A stretch of 64,000 nt of DNA from Pseudomonadota bacterium. GTDB lineage: Bacteria > Myxococcota > Myxococcia > Myxococcales > Myxococcaceae. Of this stretch, positions 8,498 through 16,913 are shown piece after piece. The stretch is taken from positions 48,988-112,987 of the forward strand of contig JAFAAN010000128.1 in the NCBI GenBank assembly GCA_023426545.1, read 5' to 3'. The notes beneath the pieces are model-generated. The model was not told the origin of the DNA, did not search any database, and saw nothing but the letters and a program-made list of their open reading frames with translations. How positions within the stretch are numbered: position 1 is the stretch's first letter; each line of letters starts with the position of its first letter. The translations under genes were made by a program, and so were the position numbers.

Positions 8498-8527
8498 GAC
8501 ATCACGTCATCATGATGTCGTGATGTC
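8498..8527. promoter_or_regulatory. 30-bp near-perfect palindrome (candidate GntR operator)
   Basis: The sequence reads GACATCACGTCATCA then TGATGTCGTGATGTC, with one mismatched pair in 15. On the minus strand it is entered by TTGACA, a perfect -35 hexamer, so operator and promoter overlap. It abuts the GntR start codon, leaving no room for a normal ribosome-binding site and suggesting a leaderless or very short-leader mRNA. Binding by the adjacent GntR protein is inference. Confidence 0.7.
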
Positions 8528-8623
8528 AAGGTCCATCCCCAGCGAAAAGAAACCCCGAGGTGCATGGTCACTTCCTGAATCACGACTCGATGAGCCCATC
8601 CTCACCCAGGCCCGAGCGCGCCG

Positions 8624-9010
8624 GTGCGCAAGGCGGGTGTCTCGGGTAGGGGCCTACAAGGGGGCCTTGGTCGCCGGTTGAAGCGGCTCAAGCGCCAGTG
8701 GCCCCGCGAGGTGCGACTCGTCTCCGACAGCGCCGCACTGCGCTGGTTTCCGCCGCTGCGAGCGGTGTGGGCTCCGGTGGGCAAGCAGGCGTCGGTAGTG
8801 ATTACCGAGGCCATGCCAAGCGGACAGGGCGCCATCTATCCGCGCACTGGCGGGCGTATCGTCCTGGTGACACGGCGCGGCCGACAGGAGGACTTCAAGG
8901 CCTTCCTGCGAGCCCTGCGCACCGCTTACCCCGGGCGCCCGTTGTTGCTGCTCGATAGGGCCAACTGCCACTCCGCACAGAGTTCTCAGTGGCTCGCCAC
9001 ACACCGTTGA
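8624..9010 (+). pseudogene. IS630-family transposase remnant
   Basis: This is the internal part of an IS630-type DDE transposase: LRWFPPLRAVWAPVGKQAS, IYPRTGGRIVLVTRRGRQED, FKAFLRALRTAYPGRPLLLL and a DRANCHSA block corresponding to the second catalytic Asp region. The N-terminal helix-turn-helix half is missing. The first catalytic segment reads VSDSAA instead of the usual D-E pair, and the frame stops before the final Glu region. It is a decayed insertion-sequence fragment. No terminal inverted repeats were recognised. Confidence 0.7.
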
Positions 9011-9169
9011 CGCTCAGCGGAACATCATCCTCATCGCTGAAGCCTTGAGCGTCAGATAGCCGCGGCCCGCCCGCCTGGGGCCCCAACTGGCCTGGAATAT
9101 TCCCGGACCTCACGCCTTCTCGCGCCAGTAGAGTGAATCTCTGTGCCATCTCTGGGACTGGTCCAGCGT

Positions 9170-10711
9170 ATGCCCGCGTACTCGCTGAAGTCGTCATGGT
9201 GGTGTTTCTCGCTCGGTCTATTACTGGCATTGCCGACAGGGGCCTTGGCCCAACGCAAGCCAGGGGAGGTGCTCCTCGAGCGTGGCACCCTCGAACTCGA
9301 GCCAGGCACCCGCGTCTCCTATGAGCTGGGAACCCTCTACGTGCCCGAGAACCGGCGGAAGCCGGAGAGCCGCCTCATCGGAGTGGGGTTCGCTCGCATC
9401 AAGGCGCCGCGGCCCACGGGGGCGCCGCCTGTGTTCTGGCTACCGGGAGGTCCGGGGCTGAGCGTACTCGGCTCGCTCATCGATGATGAGGCGACCGGCA
9501 AAGGCCGACTGCGCTCCTGGCTGACCTTCGGTGCTGTGGGAGACCTGGTTGTCATCGAGCAGCGCGGGTTCACCCGACGGGGAGAGATGCTCGAATCCCA
9601 GAGTGACGCCATGCCCCTGGATCGCCCAGCCTCCGCGCACGCTGCTGCCCAGGCGATGCGAGCATTGGCCCGGAGAGCCATCGCGGAGAACCCGGGGAAG
9701 GACCTGTCGGGCTACAATATCACCGAGGTTGCCGCCGACGTGGACGCCCTGCGGCAGGCGCTTGGCTACCAAAAGATCAGCCTGTTCGGTGGCAGCTTCG
9801 GGTCGCAGTGGAGCCTCGCGGTGATGCGGTTGTACCCTGGAATTGTTGCGCGCGCGGTGCTGTCGGGCGTGGAGCCCTTGAACAATGCCTATGACATGCC
9901 CTCGCATGTCTTCGCGGCGCTCCAGCGCATCTCCTATGATGCCGACCGCGACTCCAGACTCGCGCCCTATCTCCCCGTGGGCGGGCTGATGGAAGCCGTG
10001 CGCACTCTGCACCGCCGCTTCGCCACGGAGCCGGTGCGAGTCCAGGTCCGCGACGACGCGGGACGGGGCCAAACCGTGGTCCTCGGCGCCGAGGACCTGC
10101 AGCTCGCGCTGAACTCACATACCCAGGAGGGCGAGCAATGGCCGGCCTTCATCCTCTCACTCTATTATGAGCACTATGAGGACTGGGCGCGCGAAGTCCT
10201 CGCAGACCGCGCGGCCGGCAAGACGAAGCTGATAGGCCCGTTGATTGACAGCAGCTTGGGGGTCACCGCCGAGCGTGAGCACCTGCTGCGGACCGACCCC
10301 GCCATCGAGCTGCTGGGGACCTGGAACTTCGAGGCGAACATCGCGTCGGCGCCAGACTGGCCCACCCCAGACGTGGGCGATGCGCTGAGGAAGCCTCTTC
10401 CGAGCTCGATACCGGTCGTGTTCGTGCATGGGGACTGGGATACTTCGACGCCCATCGAGAACACCCTTGGCCTGCTGCCGTACTTCCCGAACGGCCATGC
10501 CATCCTGGTCCACCGCGCCGGCCATGACGGCGCGTTCTATCTGCTCCGGGGCGAACCTGCGGCGAAGAAGGCGGTCTACGAATTCCTCAAGACGGGCAAG
10601 ACGGCAGGCCTTCCGCACGAGGTGACGTTGCCGGCGCCCAGCTTCGCCCTACCTTCTTTCGCGGCACCCGCGGCCGGTGTGAAAGCGGGCGCGGGGGCCC
10701 CCTTGCCCTGA
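9170..10711 (+). CDS. Secreted alpha/beta hydrolase, S33 peptidase-like
   Basis: About 513 aa from the ATG at 9170 (a GTG at 9143 is also in frame). The signal peptide WWCFSLGLLLALPTGALAQ is followed by an N-terminal strand region (GTLYVPENRRKPESRLIGV) and an oxyanion-type turn, FWLPGGPGLS. The nucleophile elbow is GGSFGSQWS (Ser). The acid is in VFVHGDWDTSTP and the His in VHRAGHDGAF, so the triad is complete. This matches the secreted proline-iminopeptidase/TAP-like branch of the S33 family. It probably cleaves small peptides or esters outside the cytoplasm; the substrate is unknown. The C-terminus is a low-complexity Pro/Ala tail. Confidence 0.85.
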   Translation: MPAYSLKSSWWCFSLGLLLALPTGALAQRKPGEVLLERGTLELEPGTRVSYELGTLYVPENRRKPESRLIGVGFARIKAPRPTGAPPVFWLPGGPGLSVLGSLIDDEATGKGRLRSWLTFGAVGDLVVIEQRGFTRRGEMLESQSDAMPLDRPASAHAAAQAMRALARRAIAENPGKDLSGYNITEVAADVDALRQALGYQKISLFGGSFGSQWSLAVMRLYPGIVARAVLSGVEPLNNAYDMPSHVFAALQRISYDADRDSRLAPYLPVGGLMEAVRTLHRRFATEPVRVQVRDDAGRGQTVVLGAEDLQLALNSHTQEGEQWPAFILSLYYEHYEDWAREVLADRAAGKTKLIGPLIDSSLGVTAEREHLLRTDPAIELLGTWNFEANIASAPDWPTPDVGDALRKPLPSSIPVVFVHGDWDTSTPIENTLGLLPYFPNGHAILVHRAGHDGAFYLLRGEPAAKKAVYEFLKTGKTAGLPHEVTLPAPSFALPSFAAPAAGVKAGAGAPLP

Positions 10712-10929
10712 CCCCGTTGGTGAAGACGCTCGTCTCGAGCGCTATGGGGCGCGCGCGCAGGGCGTCGAAGTCGCGGTGGGTATAAGCGGTGGATGTGGGG
10801 CAAAGTGGCACGTCGGCGAAGGACTCCACCCGGAGACAGGGGCCTTGGGCCCACTTCGCGCGCCATCTCGAAATTCCGACTCCGTAGCGCGCCGTTCAAC
10901 GCGATTCGCGCGAACGCGCTTGCGCTCAC

Positions 10930-10962
10930 TTAACCAAGTGGTTACTTTCCCGTTTGGTTAAT
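10930..10962. promoter_or_regulatory. Palindromic operator upstream of the ArsR-SRPBCC pair
   Basis: TTAACCAAGTGGTTA (10930-10944) is a dyad with arms TAACCA/TGGTTA. A further half-site, TTTGGTTAA (10953-10961), lies just before the ArsR start codon. Spacing of half-sites and position over the promoter suggest the site where the ArsR-type protein represses its own operon. Confidence 0.65.
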
Positions 10963-10968
10963 TACGTC

Positions 10969-11358
10969 ATGCCGATCGACCCGCTCAGCGCCACCTTTGC
11001 CGCACTCGCCGACCCGACCCGGCGCGCGATCCTCGCGCGGCTCTCGAAGGGTGAAACCTCCGTCACGGAGCTCGCGCAGCCTTTCGAAATGAGCCTCCCT
11101 GCCGTGACGAAGCACCTCAAGGTGCTCGAGCGCGCGGGGCTGATTACGCGGAGCCGCGAAGCGCAGTGGCGACCCTGCCGACTCGCGCCGAAGCCGCTGA
11201 AGGACGCGAACGCCTGGCTCGAGCACTACCGCGAGTTCTGGGAGGGCAGCTTCGACCGGCTCGAGGACTACCTCGCCGACCTCCAGGGGCAGAAGCGCCC
11301 GGCGCGCGCCCGAAAAGTTCCAACCCCGAAGAAGCCCAAACGAGGAGCACGCACATGA
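10969..11358 (+). CDS. ArsR-family transcriptional regulator
   Basis: 129 aa from ATG 10969. The winged-helix domain occupies residues 5-95: FAALADPTRRAILARLSKGE, then the recognition helix MSLPAVTKHLKVLERAGLI, then the wing RSREAQWRPCRL. No metal-binding Cys cluster is present in helix alpha3, so it belongs to the non-metal group that accompanies SRPBCC genes. It overlaps the next gene by four bases (ATGA) and is preceded by a TAACCA/TGGTTA dyad. The tail is basic (KVPTPKKPKRGART). Confidence 0.92.
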   Translation: MPIDPLSATFAALADPTRRAILARLSKGETSVTELAQPFEMSLPAVTKHLKVLERAGLITRSREAQWRPCRLAPKPLKDANAWLEHYREFWEGSFDRLEDYLADLQGQKRPARARKVPTPKKPKRGART

Positions 11359-11822
11359 ATGCAACGCTCGACCTCAACGAACTCGCGAAGCGGCAGCTGG
11401 AAATCTCGCGGCTGATCAGTGCCCCGCGCGCGCTGGTCTTTCAGGCGTTCACCGACGCGAAGATGATCTCCAACTGGTGGGGGCCGAACGGCTTCCGCAC
11501 GACGACGGTGAGCAAAGATGTGCGTCCGGGGGGCGCGTGGAAGTTCACCATGCACGGGCCCGATGGCACCGACTTCCCGAACCACATCGTCTACACGAAG
11601 GTCGTCCCCAACGAGCGGCTCGAGTGGGATCACGGCTCGAAGGAGGGCGAGGTGATGTTCAAGGCAGTCGTCACCTTCAAGGATGAGGCGGGAAAGACGC
11701 GTGTCACGTTGCAGCACACGATGCCCACCGTCGAAACGCGCGAGCAGGCGGCGAAGTACGCAATCGAAGGTGGCAATCAGACGCTCGCGCGACTCGATCA
11801 GCACCTCGCGACGCAGCAGTAG
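11355..11822 (+). CDS. SRPBCC/AHSA1-domain protein
   Basis: 155 aa. A single START-like hydrophobic-ligand-binding domain of the AHSA1/CalC group, with the typical opening LEISRLISAPRALVFQAFTD and KMISNWWGPNGFRTTTV. VRPGGAWKFTMHGPDG and a C-terminal amphipathic helix (AKYAIEGGNQTLARLDQHL) follow. It is translationally coupled to the ArsR gene. Such pairs are often stress- or ligand-responsive, the SRPBCC protein binding a small hydrophobic molecule; the ligand is unknown. Confidence 0.92.
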   Translation: MNATLDLNELAKRQLEISRLISAPRALVFQAFTDAKMISNWWGPNGFRTTTVSKDVRPGGAWKFTMHGPDGTDFPNHIVYTKVVPNERLEWDHGSKEGEVMFKAVVTFKDEAGKTRVTLQHTMPTVETREQAAKYAIEGGNQTLARLDQHLATQQ

Positions 11823-11943
11823 TCGCGTGTCGTTACGGCACCGCGCGCGTGAGTGTTCACGTCAGCGCGGCTTCGAGCTGGGCCAACTCTGCCCACGGAG
11901 CACGGCCGCAACGGGCTTCCGCTCCGGGCTTGTGGCGCCATAT

Positions 11944-12308
11944 CTAAAGAGCCAACCGTCCCCCCTCTGCCAGCAGCAGTCCCTTGCTGAGGGCTTCATG
12001 CCGAACGATGTCGTAGTAGGCCCGCGAGAAGACACTTCGCTGTCCCCAGCGGCCGAGACAGTCGAGGTGCAGTCGCGCATCGCAGAAGCGCGAGAGCACG
12101 TGCTCCTCAGGAAAGGGGAAGATGGTGCCCGAAGTATTGATGGCGGGTCGGTCTCGGGCCACGCTTCCGCAGAGCGCGCAAGGCTTCGTGTTGCTGTAGG
12201 TTGGCAGCCGCGCGGGCGGCTGTGCGCGGTGCTCGTGGGCCGCAGGTTCGCGGACTCGAACTGCTCGTAGCGGAAGCCGGAGCCCGGCTCGAAGAGTTTG
12301 GCGGTCAC
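11944..12308 (-). pseudogene. Frameshifted zinc-ribbon-like protein gene
   Basis: A minus-strand frame starting at GTG 12308 reads MTAKLFEPGSGFRYEQFESA and then loses sense. About 120 bases later another frame continues with PTYSNTKPCALCGSVARDRP, GTIFPFPEEHVLSRFCDARL, HLDCLGRWGQ and ALSKGLLLAEGG to a stop at 11944. The second frame has no ATG or GTG upstream of its CxxC motif, so a one-base frameshift near 12215 best explains the pair. Four cysteines (CALC, FC, LDC) suggest a zinc ribbon. A genuine short gene starting at GTG 12162 would lack the first two Cys. Confidence 0.45.
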
Positions 12309-12389
12309 CTCCCAGGCCGTGCCCTGACCGCTGGGGGCGGGCCTGCTCGGCGCCAGCGTGCTGGGGCAGCCCCGCGTGTCGCCACCCGG

Positions 12390-12641
12390 CGCGACAGCGC
12401 AGCGTTACGCGGGTGGCGCGTGGTGGTGGTGGTGCTCGCGCCCTCGCGCGAGCACGTCACCGTGCGTGTGCGAGATGCGGGACCAGGGCCGCCAGCGGAG
12501 ACCGTGGCCCGCCGCTTCGCGCTCGTTCCCCCGGAGGCTGAGGGGGCGGCGGCCCTGGAGCTCTACGTGGCTTCGGAGGTGGCGAGCCACCATGGCGGCT
12601 CGCTGTCCGGGCGTGACGCGAGGTCAGGCCTGCTGCGACTT
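12390..12641 (+). pseudogene. Histidine-kinase ATPase (HATPase_c) remnant
   Basis: In one plus-strand frame the translation shows HVTVRVRDAGPGPPAETVAR, matching the G1 box (DxGxG) of GHKL kinase ATPase domains. AALELYVASEVASHHGGSLS follows, matching the G2/helix region, with the glycines of GxGLGL replaced by AAALEL. There is no N box, no dimerisation domain and no start, and the frame runs into the antisense of the ureohydrolase gene. It is the degenerate end of a sensor kinase. Confidence 0.6.
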
Positions 12642-13661
12642 CAGCATCCAGCCAATCATCTTGTAGAGGAGGCGGGCGCCGACGTTACCGTCCCACTCGC
12701 CGCCGTCGGGGTCGGGGGCCACCTCGGTGAGGTCGAAGCCCACGATGGTGCGGCCGGAGCGGACCACGCCGGCGATGAGGGCCACGGCCTCGGCGAAGGA
12801 CAGTCCACCCGGCACCGGCGTGCCGGTGTTCGGGCACAGCACGGGGTCCAATCCGTCGATGTCGAAGGACAGGTAGACCTGCTGCGGGAGCAGGGCGACG
12901 ATGTCCGCCACCTGCCGGTTCCAGGGCACGCCGTCGAAGCGCTTGTTCTGGAGGTCGGCGTCGAAGAAGCCGTGCACGCGGCCCTGGGAGTCCGCGATGT
13001 ACTGGTACTCCTCGGCGCTCATGTCACGCAGGCCCACCTGGACCAGCGTCTTCACGCCGGGGATGCGCTCGGCGACGTTGTACATGATGGACGCGTGAGA
13101 CCAGGTGAAGCCCTCGTAGGCCACGCGCAGGTCGGCGTGCGCGTCCAGGTGCAGCACGCCCATGCCGGGGTACTTCTCCGCGTGCGCGCGGATGATGCCG
13201 TAGGAGGTGGAGTGGTCTCCGCCCACCGCGCCCACGCGCTTGCCCTGGTCGAGCCATTGCTTCGCCGTGCGATAGACGTACTCGTTCATCTGCTCGCACA
13301 GGCCATTCACGTCCTGGGCAGCCTGGAGCAGCGCGGCGTCCCCGGAGTGGATGCCACCGGCGTCGATGACGACCTGGGCACGCTCCTTGGCGCGAGTGTT
13401 CCAGTCGCGCAGCTCCTGGGACTCGGGGAGCATGGCGATGCCTCGCTCGTACGGGCGCCCCGTCTCGACGTCGAAGAGGTCGACCTGTCGGCTGGCATCC
13501 AGCACGGCGGCCGGGCCGTCGGATGTCCCACCGCCGTAGCTGGTGGTGGCCTCGAAGGGGACGGGGATGAGGACGACATGCGCCTCGTCAGGGGAGTGGG
13601 GGAGGCCGAACACGCCGGAGTCCGGCTGGGAGGCGGCGCTGGGGTCGAAGTGGGTTGCCAT
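12624..13661 (-). CDS. Ureohydrolase (agmatinase/arginase family)
   Basis: 345 aa from ATG 13661. All Mn-binding signatures of the arginase/agmatinase fold are present: VGAVGGDHSTSYG, VLHLDAHADLRVAYEG and VYLSFDIDGLDPVLCPNTG, with the substrate-side GLSFAEAVALI and FDLTEVAPDPDGG. Members hydrolyse guanidino compounds to urea plus an amine: arginine to ornithine, agmatine to putrescine, or formimidoylglutamate. The sequence alone does not decide among these. Its presence in the same window as an NRPS with two predicted ornithine modules is noted, but the genes are ~12 kb apart and no operon link is visible. Confidence 0.88.
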   Translation of the reverse strand: MATHFDPSAASQPDSGVFGLPHSPDEAHVVLIPVPFEATTSYGGGTSDGPAAVLDASRQVDLFDVETGRPYERGIAMLPESQELRDWNTRAKERAQVVIDAGGIHSGDAALLQAAQDVNGLCEQMNEYVYRTAKQWLDQGKRVGAVGGDHSTSYGIIRAHAEKYPGMGVLHLDAHADLRVAYEGFTWSHASIMYNVAERIPGVKTLVQVGLRDMSAEEYQYIADSQGRVHGFFDADLQNKRFDGVPWNRQVADIVALLPQQVYLSFDIDGLDPVLCPNTGTPVPGGLSFAEAVALIAGVVRSGRTIVGFDLTEVAPDPDGGEWDGNVGARLLYKMIGWMLKSQQA

Positions 13662-13770
13662 GGCGGCGCAGGATAAGGGCCCCGGATGGGGGCGCAACGT
13701 TCTTGAAGGGGACGGCGGGGGGACTCCTCCTCGACGAAGTCGCAGTCGTCATCAAGGCCCCCCGCGTGGC

Positions 13771-14760
13771 TCAATCCCACCGCACGACCAGCTTGCCCAC
13801 CGAGTCGTTGCCCGCCATGCGCTCCAGCGCCTGCCGGATGTCCGCGCGCGGCACCACCGCATCGACCACGGGGCGCAGGGCGCCTGCGCGGAACAGGGGG
13901 AGCAGGTGCCGCTCCGCGCTCTGGGCCAGCGCGATCTTCTCTTCGAGCGGGCGGCTGCGCAGCACGGTGCCCGTGACGCGCAGCCGCTTCGCCAGCACCG
14001 TCCCCAGGTTCAGCTCCGTCGTCAAGCCCGCCACCAGCCCCACCAGCATCAGCCGCCCCCGAGGTGCCAGGGCGTCCAGCGTCTCCGGGACGTAGCCGCC
14101 GCCGACGAGGTCCAGGCACAGGTCGGCGCCCCTGCCGCCTGTCGCCTCCCGCACCGCGTCCGCGAAGCGCGGGGGCTCCATGTCGCACAGCACCGTGTGC
14201 GTCACGCCCCAGTCCGCCGCGCGCGCCAGCTTCGCCGCGGTGCGGCCCGTGCCCACGACGCGGGCGCCCATGGCCTGGCAGATGAGCGCGGCCGCCGAGC
14301 CCACACCGCTGGCGACCGCGTGGATGAGCACCACCTCACCGGGCTTGAGGCCGCCCTGGAGGACCAGCGCGTCGAAGGCGGTGAGGTACGCCTCCGGGAT
14401 GGCCGCCGCGTCCGTGAAGTCCATGCCCTCGGGGAGGGGCATGGCCTCACGCTCGTGCGTGACGAGCAGCTCCGACCACGCGCCTCCGCCTACCAGTCCC
14501 ATCACCCGGTCGCCGGGCTGGAAGCGCCGGGCGCGAGGGCCCACGGCCACCACCTCGCCGGCGTACTCCAGGCCGGGAATGTCTGGCGCCACGTCCGGGG
14601 GGGCAGGGTAATGGCCACGAAGCTGCAGAAGGTCCGCGCGGTTGAGCGCGGAGGCCCGCACCCGGACCAGGATTTCTCCCGGACCGGGAATGGGGTCGGG
14701 CCGCTCCTCTTCCGCGAGAACCTCGGGGCCACCGGGATGGGTGATGCACAGGACCTTCAT
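13771..14760 (-). CDS. NAD(P)H:quinone oxidoreductase, PIG3/zeta-crystallin type
   Basis: 329 aa from ATG 14760 (MKVLCITHPGGPEVL). A medium-chain dehydrogenase/reductase without catalytic zinc: the GroES-like N-terminal part includes VRVRASALNRADLLQLRGHY and IPGLEYAGEVVAVG. The Rossmann part has the nucleotide-binding turn ASGVGSAAALICQAMGARV. LRVTGTVLRSRPLEEKI is typical of the PIG3 (TP53I3-like) group. It probably performs NADPH-dependent reduction of quinones or enones. It is transcribed divergently from yacG across an 84-bp gap. Confidence 0.9.
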   Translation of the reverse strand: MKVLCITHPGGPEVLAEEERPDPIPGPGEILVRVRASALNRADLLQLRGHYPAPPDVAPDIPGLEYAGEVVAVGPRARRFQPGDRVMGLVGGGAWSELLVTHEREAMPLPEGMDFTDAAAIPEAYLTAFDALVLQGGLKPGEVVLIHAVASGVGSAAALICQAMGARVVGTGRTAAKLARAADWGVTHTVLCDMEPPRFADAVREATGGRGADLCLDLVGGGYVPETLDALAPRGRLMLVGLVAGLTTELNLGTVLAKRLRVTGTVLRSRPLEEKIALAQSAERHLLPLFRAGALRPVVDAVVPRADIRQALERMAGNDSVGKLVVRWD

Positions 14761-14844
14761 GGCAGGGACCTCCAGCGGAAGGGTGCGCACCACGAAACAT
14801 CCTGGCTCGCGAGAGCGTCAACGCTTATCTAGAGCACGACGACC

Positions 14845-15054
14845 ATGAGCACCTTGACGTGTCCCATCTGCCAGAAGCCCGTCGCCCCACGGGGCACGAA
14901 CGCCGCCTTCCCGTTCTGCTCCAAGCGCTGCCGCGCCGTGGACCTCGGCCGGTGGCTCGGTGAGGAGTACCGCGTGCCCGACCGGCAGGCGGATGAGCGG
15001 GAGGACGAGCTGCCCGCGAGCAGCCACCCGGATCGGCAGCACGGCGACGCATGA
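14845..15054 (+). CDS. yacG: DNA gyrase inhibitor YacG
   Basis: 69 aa with the YacG zinc finger: CPICQKPV then FPFCSKRCRAVDLGRWLGEEY, a C-x2-C...C-x3-C arrangement with the conserved D-L-x-x-W. The family binds the GyrB C-terminal region and inhibits gyrase. The charged C-terminal tail is normal for the family. It overlaps the following phosphatase gene by four bases (ATGA), forming the head of a three-gene unit. Confidence 0.93.
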   Translation: MSTLTCPICQKPVAPRGTNAAFPFCSKRCRAVDLGRWLGEEYRVPDRQADEREDELPASSHPDRQHGDA

Positions 15055-15782
15055 GCGGCTTCGTCGACCTGCACTGCCACCTCCTGCCTGGCGTGGATGA
15101 CGGGGCCCGCACCCTGGAGGACGCGCTGGAGATGGCGCGCGCGCTGGTCGACCTCGGCTTCTCCTCCGTCGCCCCCAGCCCCCACGCCCGCCCCGAGTAC
15201 GCGCCGGTGGACGTCGTGGACTCGCGCCGCGCGGAGCTGGCGGAGGCCCTGGAGCGCGAGCGCATTCCCCTGAGGCTGGGGCGCAATGCGGAGAACGTGC
15301 TCGACGATGCCTTCCTGCGCGGCCTCGGCACCCCCCAGGCGCGCACGTTGGGCCCGGGGCGTTACGTGCTCGTCGAACTGCCGTACACGGCGCCCGTGCC
15401 GGCCCTGCCGGACATCCTCTTCCGCATCCGCACCAAGGGCGTGGTGCCGCTGCTCGCTCACCCCGAGCGCTGCCTGGAGTTCGAGCGCAAGGGCCGCGCC
15501 GCGGAGGCCGTGCGCGCCGGAGCGCTGTTGCAACTGGACGTCGGAGCGCTCATCGGCCGCTACGGCGGCATGGCCAAGAAGCTGTCGCGTGCCTTCCTGG
15601 AGGAGGGGCTCTACGCCGTGGGGGCTACGGACCTGCACGCACCGGTGGGGGCCCGGGACTGGGTCGGGCGCTCGCTGGCGGAGCTGCGGAGCAGGGCGGG
15701 GGACGCGGTCTTCACCCGTCTCATGAGGGACAATCCCACCCGGTTGCTGGCGGGTGAGTCGCTGGAGTCCGACTCGGACTGA
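15051..15782 (+). CDS. CpsB/PHP-type tyrosine-protein phosphatase
   Basis: 243 aa of the polymerase-and-histidinol-phosphatase fold. The N-terminal DLHCHLLPGVDDGARTLEDA carries the H-x-H metal site, followed by SPHARPEYAPVDV, LGRNAENVLD, LLAHPERCLEFE and VGATDLHAPV, whose His and Asp residues complete the metal cluster. CpsB/CapC proteins are manganese-dependent tyrosine phosphatases that act on bacterial tyrosine kinases controlling polysaccharide export. Myxobacteria have a counterpart, PhpA, acting on the BtkB kinase. No kinase or polysaccharide genes are adjacent here. Confidence 0.88.
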   Translation: MSGFVDLHCHLLPGVDDGARTLEDALEMARALVDLGFSSVAPSPHARPEYAPVDVVDSRRAELAEALERERIPLRLGRNAENVLDDAFLRGLGTPQARTLGPGRYVLVELPYTAPVPALPDILFRIRTKGVVPLLAHPERCLEFERKGRAAEAVRAGALLQLDVGALIGRYGGMAKKLSRAFLEEGLYAVGATDLHAPVGARDWVGRSLAELRSRAGDAVFTRLMRDNPTRLLAGESLESDSD

Positions 15783-15799
15783 CGGTATACCCGGCCGTC

Positions 15800-16867
15800 G
15801 TGAAACGTGCCGTCAAACTCCTGGCCAGCCTCCTGGTCACCTTCCTCTTCATGTGGTGGACCTTCCGGGACACGGACTGGGCCACCCAGCTGACCAGCCT
15901 GCGGTCGGCGAACTACGCGTGGCTGGTGCCGTACTTCGGCTGCCTCCTGGCCATCCATTTGTTCCGCACCCTGCGCTGGGGCTGCCTGCTGTCAGGGCTG
16001 GAGCACGTGCCGTTTCGCAAGCTGAACGAGGCGTCCGGCATCGGCTTCATGATGTTGCTGGTGCTGCCCTTCCGCCTGGGCGAGTTCGCCCGGCCCTTCC
16101 TCATCGCCCAGCGCAGCGGCATCCGCCGCAGCGCGGCCATGACGACGGTGGTGCTGGAGCGCATCGTGGACGGCATCGCCGTGGCGGCGATGCTGCGGGC
16201 GCTCCTCTTCTTCGTCCCCACGGAGACGCCAGAGATTCGCTACGTCAAGCTGGTCTCGTGGCTGATGTTCGCCGTGTTCGGCGGGGGCCTGGCGTTCCTG
16301 CTCTTCGGCCTGTGGCAGCAGCAGCGCACGGTGAGCTTCGTGCGGACCACGGTGGGCCGGTTCGCGCCGTCCGTGGCCGACAAGGTGGCGGACATCGTCG
16401 ACACCTTCGTCGGGGCCATGCGGCAGCTCCCGAACGGCCGGCAGATCGCGCTCTTCTTCCTCTACACGGCGCTGTACTGGGGCGTGAACGGCGCGGGCAT
16501 GGCCGTGCTCGCCAACGCCTTCGACTGCTCGGGCGCCGCGCCCGGCACGGTGTGCGAGCCCATGCGCCTGTCGCTCTTCCAGGCCTACGTCGTGCTGGGC
16601 GTGCTGGTGGTGGGGCTGATGATTCCCGCGGCGCCTGGGATGATGGGCACCTTCCAGGCCGCCACGAAGGTGGGGCTGACGCTCTTCCTGCCGGCCGCGG
16701 CCGTGAACGCCAGCGGGCTGGCCTACGCCAACGTGATGTGGCTGTGCCAGACGGTGCAGCAGGTGGGGCTCGGCCTCGTCTTGCTGTCCATGGGGCACCT
16801 GTCGTTCAAGGACATCGCCGGCAAGCTGGACGACAAGGACGGCGAGGCGGCGGCGCCCTCCGCCTGA
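15800..16867 (+). CDS. UPF0104/lysylphosphatidylglycerol synthase-TM family protein
   Basis: 355 aa, about eight membrane helices. It begins MKRAVKLLASLLVTFLFMWW and has the family pattern LVPYFGCLLAIHLFRTLRWG near residue 45. FRLGEFARPFLIAQRSGI near residue 90 and VVLERIVDGIAVAAML near residue 115 also fit, as does MIPAAPGMMGTFQAA near residue 275. The R-x-GE-x-x-RP motif fits the flippase-like domain of LPG synthases, but the C-terminal aminoacyl-transferase domain is absent. It is probably an inner-membrane lipid or lipid-carrier translocation protein. It lies 17 bp after the CpsB-like gene and is likely co-transcribed. Confidence 0.85.
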   Translation: MKRAVKLLASLLVTFLFMWWTFRDTDWATQLTSLRSANYAWLVPYFGCLLAIHLFRTLRWGCLLSGLEHVPFRKLNEASGIGFMMLLVLPFRLGEFARPFLIAQRSGIRRSAAMTTVVLERIVDGIAVAAMLRALLFFVPTETPEIRYVKLVSWLMFAVFGGGLAFLLFGLWQQQRTVSFVRTTVGRFAPSVADKVADIVDTFVGAMRQLPNGRQIALFFLYTALYWGVNGAGMAVLANAFDCSGAAPGTVCEPMRLSLFQAYVVLGVLVVGLMIPAAPGMMGTFQAATKVGLTLFLPAAAVNASGLAYANVMWLCQTVQQVGLGLVLLSMGHLSFKDIAGKLDDKDGEAAAPSA

Positions 16868-16913
16868 GCCCGGAGGCGCGCCCGGCCTCCAGTTAGGGGC
16901 CGGGCGCAGCGTG

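Noticed and set aside
12624..13661. The ureohydrolase as a member of the lipopeptide cluster supplying ornithine
   Set aside because: It lies about 12 kb from the operon end with unrelated housekeeping genes and a tRNA between, and shows no shared regulation.
12201..13676. A 491-codon plus-strand frame as a full gene
   Set aside because: Only its first third shows kinase-ATPase similarity. The remainder is antisense to the ureohydrolase gene.
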